Below are positions 38,701 to 49,840 of a DNA stretch of 64,000 nucleotides, in pieces (the stretch's first letter is position 1; each line of letters begins with the position of its first letter). The stretch comes from Mya arenaria (taxonomy: Eukaryota > Mollusca > Bivalvia > Myida > Myidae). A model generated the notes under the pieces. That model did no database searches. It was not told where the DNA came from and saw only the letters and a list, made by a program, of their open reading frames with translations. A program made the position numbers and the translations under genes. The stretch lies in contig NC_069134.1 in NCBI RefSeq assembly GCF_026914265.1, positions 65,420,094-65,484,093 of the forward strand, read 5' to 3'.

Positions 38701-39021
38701 GACATTGAAACTAGAAGTCAAATTCGAGACAATCAGTGTAAGCCTGTAGAACTACATGTAGAAGGCTCATGATAGCAATAATGATAGTCAAACTATAAAG
38801 ACCTGTGAAAAACAATCATCGTTTGATGTAGTAGATCTATGTTAGACAATCATAGTTTGAGTGTGTCACAATTGACTAGAAGGCCTATATCATATATATG
38901 GATGTGAGAAAATCATGGTGTAACCTTGTATAACTAGAAGGCTTGTGATAGCATGGTTCAAGCCCATAAAACTAGAAATGAAACTGGACACCATTTTGTA
39001 GGTTACATGCACATGTTATAA

Positions 39022-40190
39022 GTTAAACCAACTTTATTGTGACCCTATAGGTAACAGGAGAAGTCGTACCAACACAAACTACATTGTAGCATCACTACAA
39101 AGTCCTGCCATATACACAGGGTTGTCAATAAGTTTTTGTTGAAACAAATGAAACAGAAAAGTAGGCGGCCAGCTAGGGGGATCGCCAGCTAGGGGGATCG
39201 TTGGGCATGCCCCCCGCCCCTCCCCGGAAAATTTTGAAATTCAGCGCTTCATTTCCTGCATTCTGGGGCATTTTGGGAGTATGTAATAACCCTTTACTTC
39301 ATAGATACGCAAATTTACTTATCTATCCATATAGCTTCATAGATACGGAGATCCACCCTTTATCGATAGCTTCATGGATTTGCTATAAATTCATTTCCAT
39401 GAAGTATAAACATTGATAAATACAATGCACTAAAAAAAACCACTATGTTACTATTTTAAGAATTTTGGAAAATCGTGAAATAAGGTCATTGGTATCAAAG
39501 ATGCGTAAAACATTGACTGCGCAGGTTTGTGGGCATTCCTGTCTCATGTTCCTTTAGAAAATTGACACAATGCTGCAAGTTATAATTAACTACCAATAAT
39601 ACAACTTTATTTTATTGATCACGCGCCTGAGGTCACAGGTCATGGTTCAGAATTGTGTCAAAATGTCGACAAAGTTGGATAAACAAAAAATCGTCTACTG
39701 CGTCTACAAATACGCCGAATCGTAAGATAATGATACATTATATTACCAAAAAAACTCGCGATCATTTTTTTCTTCTTCCGAATTTGAACTGGCCCAAACT
39801 CCATTTGAACCGTCCATTTCGGCCGACGGCCGGTTCTTATTGACAACCCTGTATACAGAGAAGTCGCCCCATATTTAAGTTATATAGGCAATAGTGTAGG
39901 TAAGGTGTGATCAGCACAGTTAACAGCATTAGTTTTATAATTGATTAAGGGTAATGAATTGTTACCTCGATCGTTCTTTATCAATAAAATATGTAAAAAC
40001 AATGTTGTATCCAATATAAGTTGTAATCTTACACATAAAGTTTGACAATAATTATGTGTACTATATAATCCATATGTTGAGCGACTTCTCTGTGTATGGC
40101 GCAACTTTGTAGTGGTGTGATTTTGAGTTGGAATGACTTCTCTTGTAATCACCCTATGTACAGTACATAGTGTACATGTGGAAATCATTG
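39022..40190. repeat. Interrupted inverted repeat split by a CAGGGTTG element
   Basis: The arm at about 39022-39116 (GAGAAGTCGTACC, CACTACAAAGTCCTGCCATA) is an imperfect inverse of the arm at about 40090-40165 (GTATGGCGCAACTTTGTAGTG, GACTTCTC). The transposon-like element at 39117-39851 sits between them, next to the left arm. The outer structure is probably an older inverted-repeat element that received the inner one. Confidence 0.5.
39117..39851. mobile_element. Non-autonomous DNA transposon, hAT-like ends
   Basis: The terminal inverted repeats are CAGGGTTGTCAATAAG and CTTATTGACAACCCTG, perfect over 16 bp. TATACA flanks both sides (39111-39116 and 39852-39857) as a likely target duplication. 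CAGGG-type ends are common in hAT elements, but those usually make 8-bp duplications, and only 6 bp match here. No transposase frame survives. It contains a direct repeat CCAGCTAGGGGGATCG near 39170-39200. Confidence 0.65.
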
Positions 40191-40267
40191 TTAATTTGCT
40201 ATTGAAAAACTGACTTTGATCACTTTCATGTCCATAAGTCTAAATAAAACTTAAGTTTGGGATTCTA

Positions 40268-40506
40268 ATGCACCAGTCAATTGTAACTAGCGGGGACTTT
40301 GACTTTCGGTCCTGCCAACCCCAGGTAAAATCACCTCCCTGCCGGGACGAACAGATGGTAAAATCCCCACCTAATGCCCCCGTACCCCAGGGACCCTAGG
40401 CACTGCGGGGTCACCTGAAAGGTAAAAACACGGCCCATTTCCCCGGCTATCCCCGGTAAACCCCCGGACCTGGAGGTGGGGGCGTGGTTACAATTGACTG
40501 GTGCAT
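40268..40506. repeat. TA-flanked MITE, best copy of TGCACCAGT family
   Basis: A perfect terminal inverted pair, ATGCACCAGTCAATTGTAAC and GTTACAATTGACTGGTGCAT, is bounded by TA on each side. This gives 239 bp with Tc1/mariner-style target choice. The GC-rich interior (CTGCCGGGACGAACAG, CCCCGGCTATCCCCGG) contrasts with the AT-rich host. Related copies lie at 547-693 and 47776-48016. Confidence 0.8.
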
Positions 40507-40510
40507 TATA

Positions 40511-40567
40511 CAAATCCTCACCATGTTAGTGGTTATAATTTATAACCACTAACATGGTGAGGATTTG
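40511..40567. repeat. 57-bp perfect palindrome
   Basis: Arms of 28 bp, CAAATCCTCACCATGTTAGT plus GGTTATAA, are followed by a single T and the exact inverse, with no mismatch. It starts 5 bases after the end of the TA-flanked element. It would form a cruciform or hairpin. Confidence 0.95.
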
Positions 40568-41094
40568 TCATATCAAAAATAAAAAATAAACACCTTTGTC
40601 TTTTCATTAGTTACATGTACTATTTTGGACTATTGCCAGTACTGGCACAAGGCAGTTTTAATGTCGTAATACATTTTGCAACAGAAAGATGTCCTATTCC
40701 AACAGACTTCTGTATCACCAAACTACTTTATTTTCTGCTGGTATGTTTGTAAACATGTATATAGTTTGCTGTCTGACTCCGAGTTTAACTAGCAATTTTT
40801 GTTCAATTTAAAAGCTACACGAATTTGTGTTATTCTTTTTCTTTTTGGACTAATACCTCTGAAATTGAAGATCTAATCCAGTCCCAAATTAAAAAATAGT
40901 AAGGGCAAAAACATGAAGAAATATCTTAATTAATGTTCAATTATCCATATATTTCCAGCAGGTACTTGTTGTCCGCCATGTTGTTTAGATCACGTGATAA
41001 ACAAAGCTGCTTAGTTACCCGGAATAGTTTGTACGAGTTGTCTCGCTTTGACAAATGTTTTGTGTCAACTTGATCAATCAACGAAAACTTTACT

Positions 41095-41420
41095 GATAAA
41101 AAAAATCAATCAAGCAAGCAATCAGTCAATCAGTCAATCGATCAGTCAATCAAGTTAAATCAAATCAAATATATCCATCAATGAATTGATTTAATAAATA
41201 AATCGTTTTGCTTTACTCATTCACTCAGTCTGACTGTCAGTCAAACAATCAACCAAACAAGTCAATCAATCAATTCAATCGATCTATTAAAATAACCAAT
41301 CAAGCAAAATTTCAATCACCCGATCAATCAAGCAAATAATTCGAAATAAAATCATTTATTTATCTACTCGACAGTACAAATAAATAAATCGATCAAAAGA
41401 AAAAAGTACAATGTACGTTA
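41095..41420. repeat. Degenerate (ATCA)n-rich tract
   Basis: AATCAATCAAGC, CAGTCAATCGATC and similar tetranucleotide words recur irregularly, merging into the 12-bp array that starts near 41490. Low-complexity DNA, no coding content. Confidence 0.7.
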
Positions 41421-41489
41421 TGATTTAACCTAAATCGTGGTCCATTAATTTATTTAATAATCCATTCATTCGTTCATTCGATCGTTCGT

Positions 41490-43090
41490 TCGTTGGTTGA
41501 CATCTATCAATCCATCCAGACCTCATCTCACCCCATCCCACCAATCCATCCATCCAGACATCTATCAATCCTTCTAGACTTCCATCCCATCCCATGCCAG
41601 CCATCGATCTAGAAATCCATCCAGACATCCATCCAGGCATTCATCCAAACATCCATTCAGACATCCATCCAGACATCCACCCAGACATCCACCAATCAAA
41701 TGACAGACATCTATCCAAACATCAATTCCACCCCATCCGATCAATCCATCCAGAAATCAACACCACCCCATTCCATCAATCCATCCAGACATCCATCCAT
41801 AAATCAAGCCCACCCCATTTCATCAATCCATCCAGACATGCATCCAGACATCTTTCTAGAAATCAATCCCGACCCATCCTATCAAACAATTCATCCAGTA
41901 ATCCATAGAAACATCCTTCCAAACATCCTTCCCGACATCCATCCAGACATCAATACAGACACCAATCCTACCCTTTCGCATCAATCCATCCATCAATTCA
42001 TCCATTAATCCATCAAGCCATCCTTCTAAACATCGTTCCATACATCCATCCAGACATCCATCCAGGCAGCTATCCAGACATCCATTCAGAAATCCATCCA
42101 AACATCCATCCAGACATCCATCAAGCCATATATCCAAACATCAATCCAAACATCCATCCAGACATCCATCCAGACACCGATCAAGACATCCATCCAGTCA
42201 ACAATCAAGACATCCATCCAGACATCCGTCAAGACTTCAATCCCATCCCATCCTATCAATCAATCTAGAAATCATTCCCACCCCATTCCATCAATACATC
42301 CAGACAACCATCCAGAAATCAAGCCCACGCAATCTATCAATCCATCCAGACATCCATCCAGAACTCAAGCCCACCCAATCCATCCAGGCATCCATCCAGA
42401 AATCAAGCCATCTCAATCCATCAATACATCTAGACATCCATCCAAACATCCATCCATCAATCCATCCAGAAATCAAGCCAACCGAATCCATCAATCCATC
42501 CAGACATCCATCTAGACATGCATCCTGACATCAATCCCGACCCATCAATCCATCCATCAATCCATCCAGACATCCATCGAGACATCCGTCTAGACATCCA
42601 TGCAGACATCCACCCAGACAACCACCCAGACATCAAATAAAGACATCCATCCAGATATCCGTCCAGACATCCGTCCAGACAACCATTCAGACAACCATCC
42701 AAACATCCATCAAGACATCTGTCCAGACAACCATTCAGACAACCACCCAGACATACTACCAGACATCCATCCAGACATCAAAAAAAGACATCCATCCAGA
42801 AATCCTTCAGACATCCATCCAGACACCCATTCAGACATCCATCGAATCCTATCCCATCCAGACATCCATCCAGACATCAAATAAAGACATCCATCCAGAA
42901 ATCCTTCAGACATCAAATAAAGACATCCATCCAGAAATCCTTCAGACATCCATCCAGACATCCATCGAATCCAATCCATTCGATCCATCCAGACATCAAA
43001 TAAAGACATCCATACAGACATCCATGCAGACAACCATCCAGACATCCATACAGAATCCATCCAAACATCCATCGAGACATCCGTCTAGAC
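41490..43090 (+). repeat. 12-bp minisatellite ATCCATCCAGAC, left block
   Basis: About 1.6 kb built on ATCCATCCAGAC with frequent CCATCCAGACAT, AATCAAGCCCACC and AATCAATCC inserts. The unit is a multiple of three, so open frames run on both strands (HPDI-rich on plus, MSGW/LDGC-rich on minus). None has codon usage or context of a gene. It continues after the hAT insertion at 44950. Confidence 0.95.
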
Positions 43091-44949
43091 TAGGGATGGA
43101 AGCGAATATCCGAGTATCCGGATATACGGATATCACGCAAGTATTCGGATACCAAAATGGGTATTCGAATATTCGTTAAGAATTAAAATTTCAATGAAAT
43201 AGCTTAGCAGAGACATAGCAATTGTTATAAAACTTTTCAGATGAAATATTTCAGGTGATCAACAGTGTCTGTCCCGAAGCGGGTATGTGTCACAAATCGT
43301 CTGCTAACTGGGTGTTTGCACAAGGCGTGATATTGTCTCCTTGTGCAGCACCCTGAGAAGTTCTATGACCTTGTTTACAATGACAAGTGTTGTTTTATGA
43401 TCTCAGATGTGCTTAATTGACACTAATTTGCACCAGTCGATATTAAACGGATTGATCATTAATCCGTAGGAATTGATCGTCCAATCACAAGATATGGGTC
43501 GTGCAATCAAAGCTATTAATGACCAAACGTATTTTTGATGAATATGCATGAATAATTTATTGCTATCTGAACAATAAATACAAAAACAAATTTGTTTATC
43601 TTTTCACTTTTCAATCAAATTTCCATCATTTTGCATCTTGTAATTGTGTTTTGAATTATTAATCGTTAATCATGTATCAGTGTGTGTATACCACGTGATA
43701 TATTACGTCATATATGCTACGTCGGAAGGCTTAAAATAAAGACTTAAATCAATGATAATTCTTCCTTTACCACACTATTGTAAATAAAACAATGGGCAGT
43801 CTAGATGCCGCTTAAAGAGCCCCACCTTCGTTTTATTACCGAAGTTTGATAAGGTAATTAGTTTCATCAAACACTTCGACACAATTGCTTCCAAAATAAT
43901 GTTTTGACAGTGCTCTGGCAGACGGCCGTAATGTGAAAAGGTTTGTCGAAGTGTTTTAAGAACCGAAACCCCCAACCAAACTCTGGAAAACGAACGAAGA
44001 TGGGGATCCGTAATTTCGTTAAAAATGGTGGAGAAATAGTGAAGTAATCTTTGTTTAAAGTCTTCATTAGAAGCAAAATATTGCCTTCCGAAGTAGCAAT
44101 TATGACGCAATTTATCACGTGGTATACACACACTGTGTATCACGACTACGGAAATATGCCTCCAACATTGACTTCAAATGTTTGAAAGTATTTCACAAAA
44201 TCCGAGGATGGTAAAAGTGTCGTGTGTCAACTGTGTAAGGTTGAACTGGTATATTGTGGTGGAACTTCAAATCTTAGAAATCACATGAAAAACAACCCGT
44301 ATGCAGTCCACCGACTACGCCTTCAAAGTCCACCATGAGGCAGACGTTTTATTTGTGTAGTGTATTTTATTTTTCATACGATATGTAAACATGTTTAGTT
44401 TATTGGTAAATAAAAAAAGTACACGCATGTAATTTAATAAAAATCAGATTGTCTTTTCGTCTTCTTATCTTTCCCGCAATTATATCCTTCATTACAAAAC
44501 ACCACAAAAATTGTATGTATTGCATTAAATCAAACAATGTCATGAAATAAAATTACAATCGACTATCAAATAATCAAAGCGTCATGAAACCTGCTGATAA
44601 ATAACAAACTCGAAAGCACGTGGCAGTACCCAAGCAACCACCTCGGCCGAAGTGACTATCAAATTCGCGAGGTGTTTATGTGGAGTCATCATGAGTTTTA
44701 TGACGTAAAATGAGCTGTTTAGCTTTGATTATAACATTATTAAGACTGAGAAAGAATGAATGAAAAAGTGAAATTGCCATATGACGAATTATAAATTAAG
44801 TGGACAATTATGTCAAATAACAGAAGATGGGTGACATATAATAGGAAATTTACTTATTATGAAAACAATTTGATACGAGTATCCGGATAGTATTCGAATA
44901 CTTGATACGAATATCCGGATACCGATTTGGTATCCGGTTTCCATCCCTA
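43091..44949 (+). mobile_element. hAT transposon remnant with BED zinc finger
   Basis: 1859 bp inserted in the 12-bp array. The ends TAGGGATGGAA and TTCCATCCCTA are perfect 11-bp inverted repeats like those of Ac/hAT elements. Both flanks carry an identical 8-bp duplication, GTCTAGAC (43083-43090 and 44950-44957), the hAT hallmark. Many ATATCCGGATA-type words lie within 100 bp of both ends and could be transposase binding sites. The only recognised domain is a BED finger at 44173-44311, broken by a stop. The catalytic region is missing, so it is non-autonomous. Confidence 0.88.
44173..44311 (+). pseudogene. BED-type zinc finger fragment of hAT transposase
   Basis: The plus-strand frame reads KYFTKSEDGKSVVCQLCK, then YCGGTSNLRNHM, matching the BED pattern (aromatic start, C-x2-C, then H). 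The Trp codon normally before KYF is TGA at 44183-44185, and the last histidine region is replaced by NNPYA. No downstream RNase-H-like transposase sequence follows. It is a dead fragment. Confidence 0.75.
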
Positions 44950-46650
44950 GTCTAGACATCTATGCAGACATCCATGCAGACATCCACCCAGACATCCATC
45001 CAGACATCAAATAAAAACATCCATCCAGAAATCCTTCAGACATCCATCCAGACATCCATCCAAACATCAATCGAATCCAATCCCATCAATCCATCCAGAC
45101 ATCCGTCCAGACAACCATTCATACCACCATCCATGCAGACATCCATCAATCGAATCCTATCCAATCAATCAATCCAGACATCCATCCAGACATCAAATAA
45201 AGACATCTATCCAGACAACCATCCAGACATCCATCCAGAAATCCATCCAGACATCCATCCAGACATCAAATAAAGACATCCATTCAGACATCCATCCAGA
45301 CAACCATTCAGAAATCCATCCAGACATACATCAAGACATACATCCAGACATCCATCGAATCCTATCCCATCAATCCATCCAGACATCAAATAAAGACATC
45401 CATCCGGACATCCATCCAGACAAACATCCAAACATCCATCAAGAAATCCATCCAGACATCAAATCCAGACATCCATCCAGACAACCATCCAGACATCCAT
45501 CCAGAAATCAATCCAGACATATATAAAGAAATCCATCTAGAAATATATCAAGACATACATCCAGACATCCACCCAGACAACCATCCAGATAACCATCCAG
45601 ACATACATCCAGACATCCATCCAGACAACCATCCAGAAATCCACCGAGACATACATCCATCCAGACATAAATCCAGACAACCATCCAGACATACATCCAT
45701 CCAGACATACATCCAGACAAACATCCTTCCAGACATCCATCCAGACATCCAGCCAGGAATCAATCCTGACATACATCCATCCAGACATACATCCAAACAA
45801 ACATCATTCCAGACATCCATCCAGACATACATCCAGACATCAATCCAGACAACCATCCAGACATACAACCAGACATCCATCCAGACATCAAAAAAGACAT
45901 CCATCCAGAAATCCTTCAGACATCCATCCAGACATCCATTCAGACATCCATCGAATCCTATCCCATCCAGACATCCATCCAGACATCAAATAAAGACATC
46001 CATCCAGAAATCATTCAGACATCCATCCAGACATCCATCCAGACGTCCATCGAATCCAATCCCTTCAATCCATCCAGACATCCATCCAGACATCAAATAA
46101 AGACATCCATCCAGACATCCATCCAGACAACCATCCAGACATCCATCCAGAAATCAATCCAGACATATATCAAGAAATCCATCTAGACATACATCCAGAC
46201 ATATATCCAGACAACCATCCAGACAACCATCCAGACATACATCCAGACATACATCCAGACATCCACCTAGACATACATCCATCCAGACATACATCCAGAC
46301 AACCATCCAGACATACATCCATCCAGACATACATCCAGACAAACATCCTTCCAGACATCCATCCAGACATCCAGCCAGAAATAAATCCTGACATACATCC
46401 ATCCAGACATACATCCAGACAAACATCGTTCCAGACATCCATCCAGACATTCATCCACACATACATCCATCCAGACATACATCCAGACATACATCCAGAC
46501 ATCCATCCAGAAATCAATCCAGACATCCATCCAGACATAGATCCCACCTCCATCATTCAATCCAGACATCCATCCCATCCCCATCACATCAATCCATCCG
46601 GACATCCATCCAGACATCCATCCCATCCCCATCACATCAATCCATCCCAT
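44950..46650 (+). repeat. 12-bp minisatellite ATCCATCCAGAC, right block
   Basis: It continues the array at 41490-43090. It contains higher-order repetition: segments of about 250-450 bp recur in the same order (for example CATCAAATAAAGACATCCAT followed by CCAGAAATCCTTCAGACATC at about 42880, 45010 and 45990). It ends in CATCCCATCCCCATCACATC units near 46560-46640. Confidence 0.95.
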
Positions 46651-47440
46651 TTGTCCATCTCGGTGTTTCATTCAAATACTACAGACTGGTTGAAATCGTT
46701 GTTCAGATGGAATCTCGGGTGGATCCCTTTTTACTTATAAATCAGAATCTAAATAAACTTACTCAGTAAATCTTTCATTTTTCTCTCTCAGAATCTGTTC
46801 AAAATGAATTATTCTTTACAATAGTCATGTTAATGTTTGAAAAAAAACCCACACCAAACAACTGGCGGATACACGTTTGAATTCAAGCCCAAATAATTTG
46901 ATTTTTACAACGTTTTTGGATATATACATGTGAACTAACGCCGAAATGAAGTATTTTCCGTCACATTTTAAAATATTAATGAATGAAATATCTCTTATTT
47001 GAACATGATATAACGACCTACCATTGATACAATCATTTGTATCACGGTGGTTCTATCTATCTATTTAAAAAAAAAATCTTGCTCAGGATCGCTCGGATCA
47101 AGGTGTCAAATAAAAAAAAACATCAGAGCATTTCAGGCACAAGTTTTTAGACAGGGCGGGAAAAAAAGAACCTTTTTGCTTTGCCTTAACGAAAAAAATA
47201 CACCGTGGTAACAACGACTTCCCTGTCTGTGACTTTTTCATATTTTTTATAAATTATTTGAGGGTTATATATTGTTATTGTTAGTGTTTTCAAATCTTCC
47301 GGGTCGCGATAGCCAGGGATATTGTAGACTAGTACAGTTTAAAGGTAAGTAAAATGATAGATAACAATCACATCACATCACTTGTTCACAGCGACAAGTT
47401 GGTATATTGTCATATCAAAATCAGGAAGTTTATGTGATAA
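46651..47440. other. Unique AT-rich sequence upstream of the PI3K-like gene
   Basis: Nothing coding was recognised. A stretch at about 47290-47345 ends AGTTTAAAG|GTAAGT, an excellent splice donor that could close a non-coding first exon. A promoter for the downstream gene could lie here, but no promoter motif is clear. Confidence 0.35.
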
Positions 47441-47443
47441 AAG

Positions 47444-47449
47444 ATGTCG
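47444..47449 (+). CDS. Possible start exon of the PI3K-like gene
   Basis: An ATG-TCG pair is followed at once by a good donor (GTAAGA) and preceded by an in-frame TAA six bases upstream. Splicing to the acceptor at 51232 would be phase-correct and give a protein of about 418 residues, close to mammalian p50alpha (424). This is inference from frame and splice signals only; a different upstream exon is quite possible. Confidence 0.25.
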
Positions 47450-47775
47450 GTAAGAATTTACTTATATATATTTACTTATAATTTATGTTGGCTATGAATG
47501 TTGTAAATGTTCAATGCTGAAAAAGGTTGTTATGTTATGTTTTGTTATGTTATGTAATGTTAGCGTTGATGTTGATATGTATAGTAGTCACATCTAAATA
47601 TACATCTATATATTGATCGATTTCTACTTGTTATACTTTTTAAACCCTTCTGTCTTTTTCGTAAATAGATGTCAAGATATTTTATTTAAATGCAACACGC
47701 TGACTGGAAATAGTACTTTAATAGTGCGTTAAAAACTACACTGTTCAATTTCATAAAAGGATACTCATGTAATGT

Positions 47776-48016
47776 ACCCCCCCCCCCCCCCCCAGGTCCG
47801 GGGGTATACCGGGGATAGCTGGGGAAATGGGCCGTGTTTTTACCTTTCATGTGGCCCCGCAGTGCCGGGTGAATGCGGTGGTTTTGTCTTCGCGAAAAAT
47901 ATAGAAGGGCGTGGGGATTTTAGCCGGAGTTGGCTGGACCGAAAGTAAAAGTCCCCGCTATTCCCCGGACCTGGGGGAGGGGGGGGGGGCGGCGTGGTTA
48001 CAACTGACTGGTGCTT
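47776..48016. repeat. Rearranged TGCACCAGT-family element
   Basis: The right end GTGGTTACAACTGACTGGTGC matches the 40268 element. The left half (AGGTCCGGGGGTATACCGGG, AAATGGGCCGTGTTTTTACC) is the family interior in inverted orientation, so the copy is a partial fold-back. It has a 17-base C run at 47777 and a G run near 47980. Confidence 0.65.
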
Positions 48017-48237
48017 AATGAACCAGTGATGTGTACGTGAAAAATACGTAATGTACAAAAATCTACATTATCATCTACAGTAAGGCGGGGCTTTGTCAGT
48101 AACAAAATAATTCCATCCATCATATAAATTATCATTTATTTGAAAGGATATATGCGATTAAATCGTTCATCTGGCTGTGCCAGACTTGAACGATTATTTT
48201 TCATATAAACCTCCTTATAAAAACAATAACCTATACT

Positions 48238-48561
48238 TAAAGCTGCACTCTCACAGATTGAACATTTCGACAACTTGTTTTATATTTTTTGTCTTGGGAC
48301 GAGCTAATTTATGCGAACATGCATGGCAAGCAGTGATACAAGACTGCTGAAAAAAATCAGATCGCATTTTTTCATTCAAGTTCAAAAATTGATGTTTTAT
48401 GCATTTTTCTTAAACCGTTTCTGAATATCTGCGATCCGATCTTTTGTCAGCGGACTTATATCACTGGTTTGCAGATATTTACGCAAAAATTGGCCCATTC
48501 CAAGACTAAAAAATAAAAAAAATATTGTCGAAACGGTTAATCTGTGAGAGTGCAGCTTTAA
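48238..48561. repeat. Fold-back MITE (AGCTGCACTC family), copy 2
   Basis: TTAA then AGCTGCACTCTCACAGATTG on the left; AATCTGTGAGAGTGCAGCT then TTAA on the right. The two halves are near-inverse throughout (GACTAAAAAATA versus TATTTTTTGTC and so on). About 40 bp shorter than copies at 4269 and 62024. Confidence 0.9.
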
Positions 48562-48901
48562 CAACTCTAATATATACTAATATTCTCAGAACTATGACAT
48601 ACACAAAGGGATAAAAACAGAAAACAAATAGCACCGTTGGAGAACTCGTAGATGTGTGTCAGGGGGTAAATGATGACACACACGTATACTACTCAAAATT
48701 TGCTAAGACGCACGGAAAAGGCGGCACACGCGTTTGTCAAATTAGTTATATTATAGATAGTTTTCAATGTTTAAAAAAACAGTTTTTGGAGTTTGAATCT
48801 CAAACTCTAGACGTGAGCGAATACGGGCCCTGATACAAGGCTATAGTTAGTCAATGGCAAAAGAAATGTTAAAAATTCCAGAGTTTTACTAGGAATTTAC
48901 T

Positions 48902-49123
48902 TTAAAGTTGCACTCTCATAGATATACCATTTTTACAACTTTTTTATTTTTTGTCTTGGAAAGAGCATTTTTTGCGTAAATATCTATAAACCAAGGATAT
49001 AAGATTGCTGATAAAAAATAAGATCGTAGATTTTCATACTTCCGTTCGAAAAATAATGTTTTATGGCCTAAACCGTTACTAACGGTTTAAGAAAAATGCA
49101 ATCTGTGAGAGTGCAGCTTTTAA
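48902..49123. repeat. Fold-back MITE (AGCTGCACTC family), copy 3, half deleted
   Basis: It has both ends (TTAAAGTTGCACTCTCATAG and ATCTGTGAGAGTGCAGCTTT), but the right half stops after the central CCGTTACTAACGG palindrome and jumps to the terminus. This is an internal deletion of about 140 bp that removed most of one hairpin arm. Confidence 0.85.
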
Positions 49124-49527
49124 TATTAGTTTTACTTGATACTAACTTTTTGACTAAGTAATCATTAATAATAAAAAAATGATTATCTGACTAATATTGA
49201 TATGATCAAACTGTTTATGGTACAAATAGCAGTAAAAAAATAAGTATAAGTGATTCATAGCAAACTTTGAGTAGTATATGCTTAAAAACAAAAATGTCAA
49301 AACCTCCCAGAACAGGTCGTATATTCATTTGTGTCATTCAATTTGTATTTTTTGGCAGCCAAATCATTTCGTTGATGAGTTATGCGTTGACTATTAATAA
49401 AAGTGAACTTAAACACATATGTTACGTATCAACCTGTTCGTACTGGGAAATATTCTGTTATTCCAGAGTTATGGTGGCTTATTTCTGCCATTTCATGTCG
49501 TTATTTTTCATTTTATCGTGGATAGAG

Positions 49528-49840
49528 CGAAAATGCTACACTGCGCCAAGTGGCGGGGTGAAAATGCTACACTGCGCCAAGTGGCGGGGTGAAAATGCTA
49601 CACTGCGCCAAGTGGCGGGGTGAAAATGCTTCACTGCGCCAAGTGGCGGGGTGAAAATGCTACACTGCGCCAAGTGGCGGGGTGAAAATGCTACACTGCG
49701 CCAAGTCGCGGGGTGAAAATGCTACACTGCGCCAAGTGGCGGGGTGAAAATGCTACAATGCGCCAAGTGGCGAGGTGAAAATGCAACAATGCGCCAAGTG
49801 GCGGGGTGAAAATGCTACAATGCACCAGGTAGTGGTGCGA
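49528..49840 (+). repeat. 31-bp GC-rich minisatellite, about 10 copies
   Basis: The unit is GAAAATGCTACACTGCGCCA then AGTGGCGGGGT. Copies are almost identical in the first seven units and drift at the 3' end (CAATGCGCC, GCAACAATG). Base composition is far above the surrounding AT-rich DNA. The unit length is not a multiple of three, so the open frames across it are chance. Confidence 0.95.

Noticed and set aside
43775..44143. Minus-strand 122-codon open frame inside the hAT element as its transposase
   Set aside because: The only recognisable domain (BED finger) is on the plus strand; the minus frame has no RNase-H-like or hAT dimerisation motifs.
41594..46671. Many long HPDI- and MSGW-rich open frames on both strands
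   Set aside because: They are by-products of the 12-bp array whose unit is a multiple of three; opposite-strand frames are equally open.
49267..49623. 118-codon open frame with hydrophobic stretches
   Set aside because: It runs into the 31-bp minisatellite, has no recognisable family, and shows AT-driven composition.
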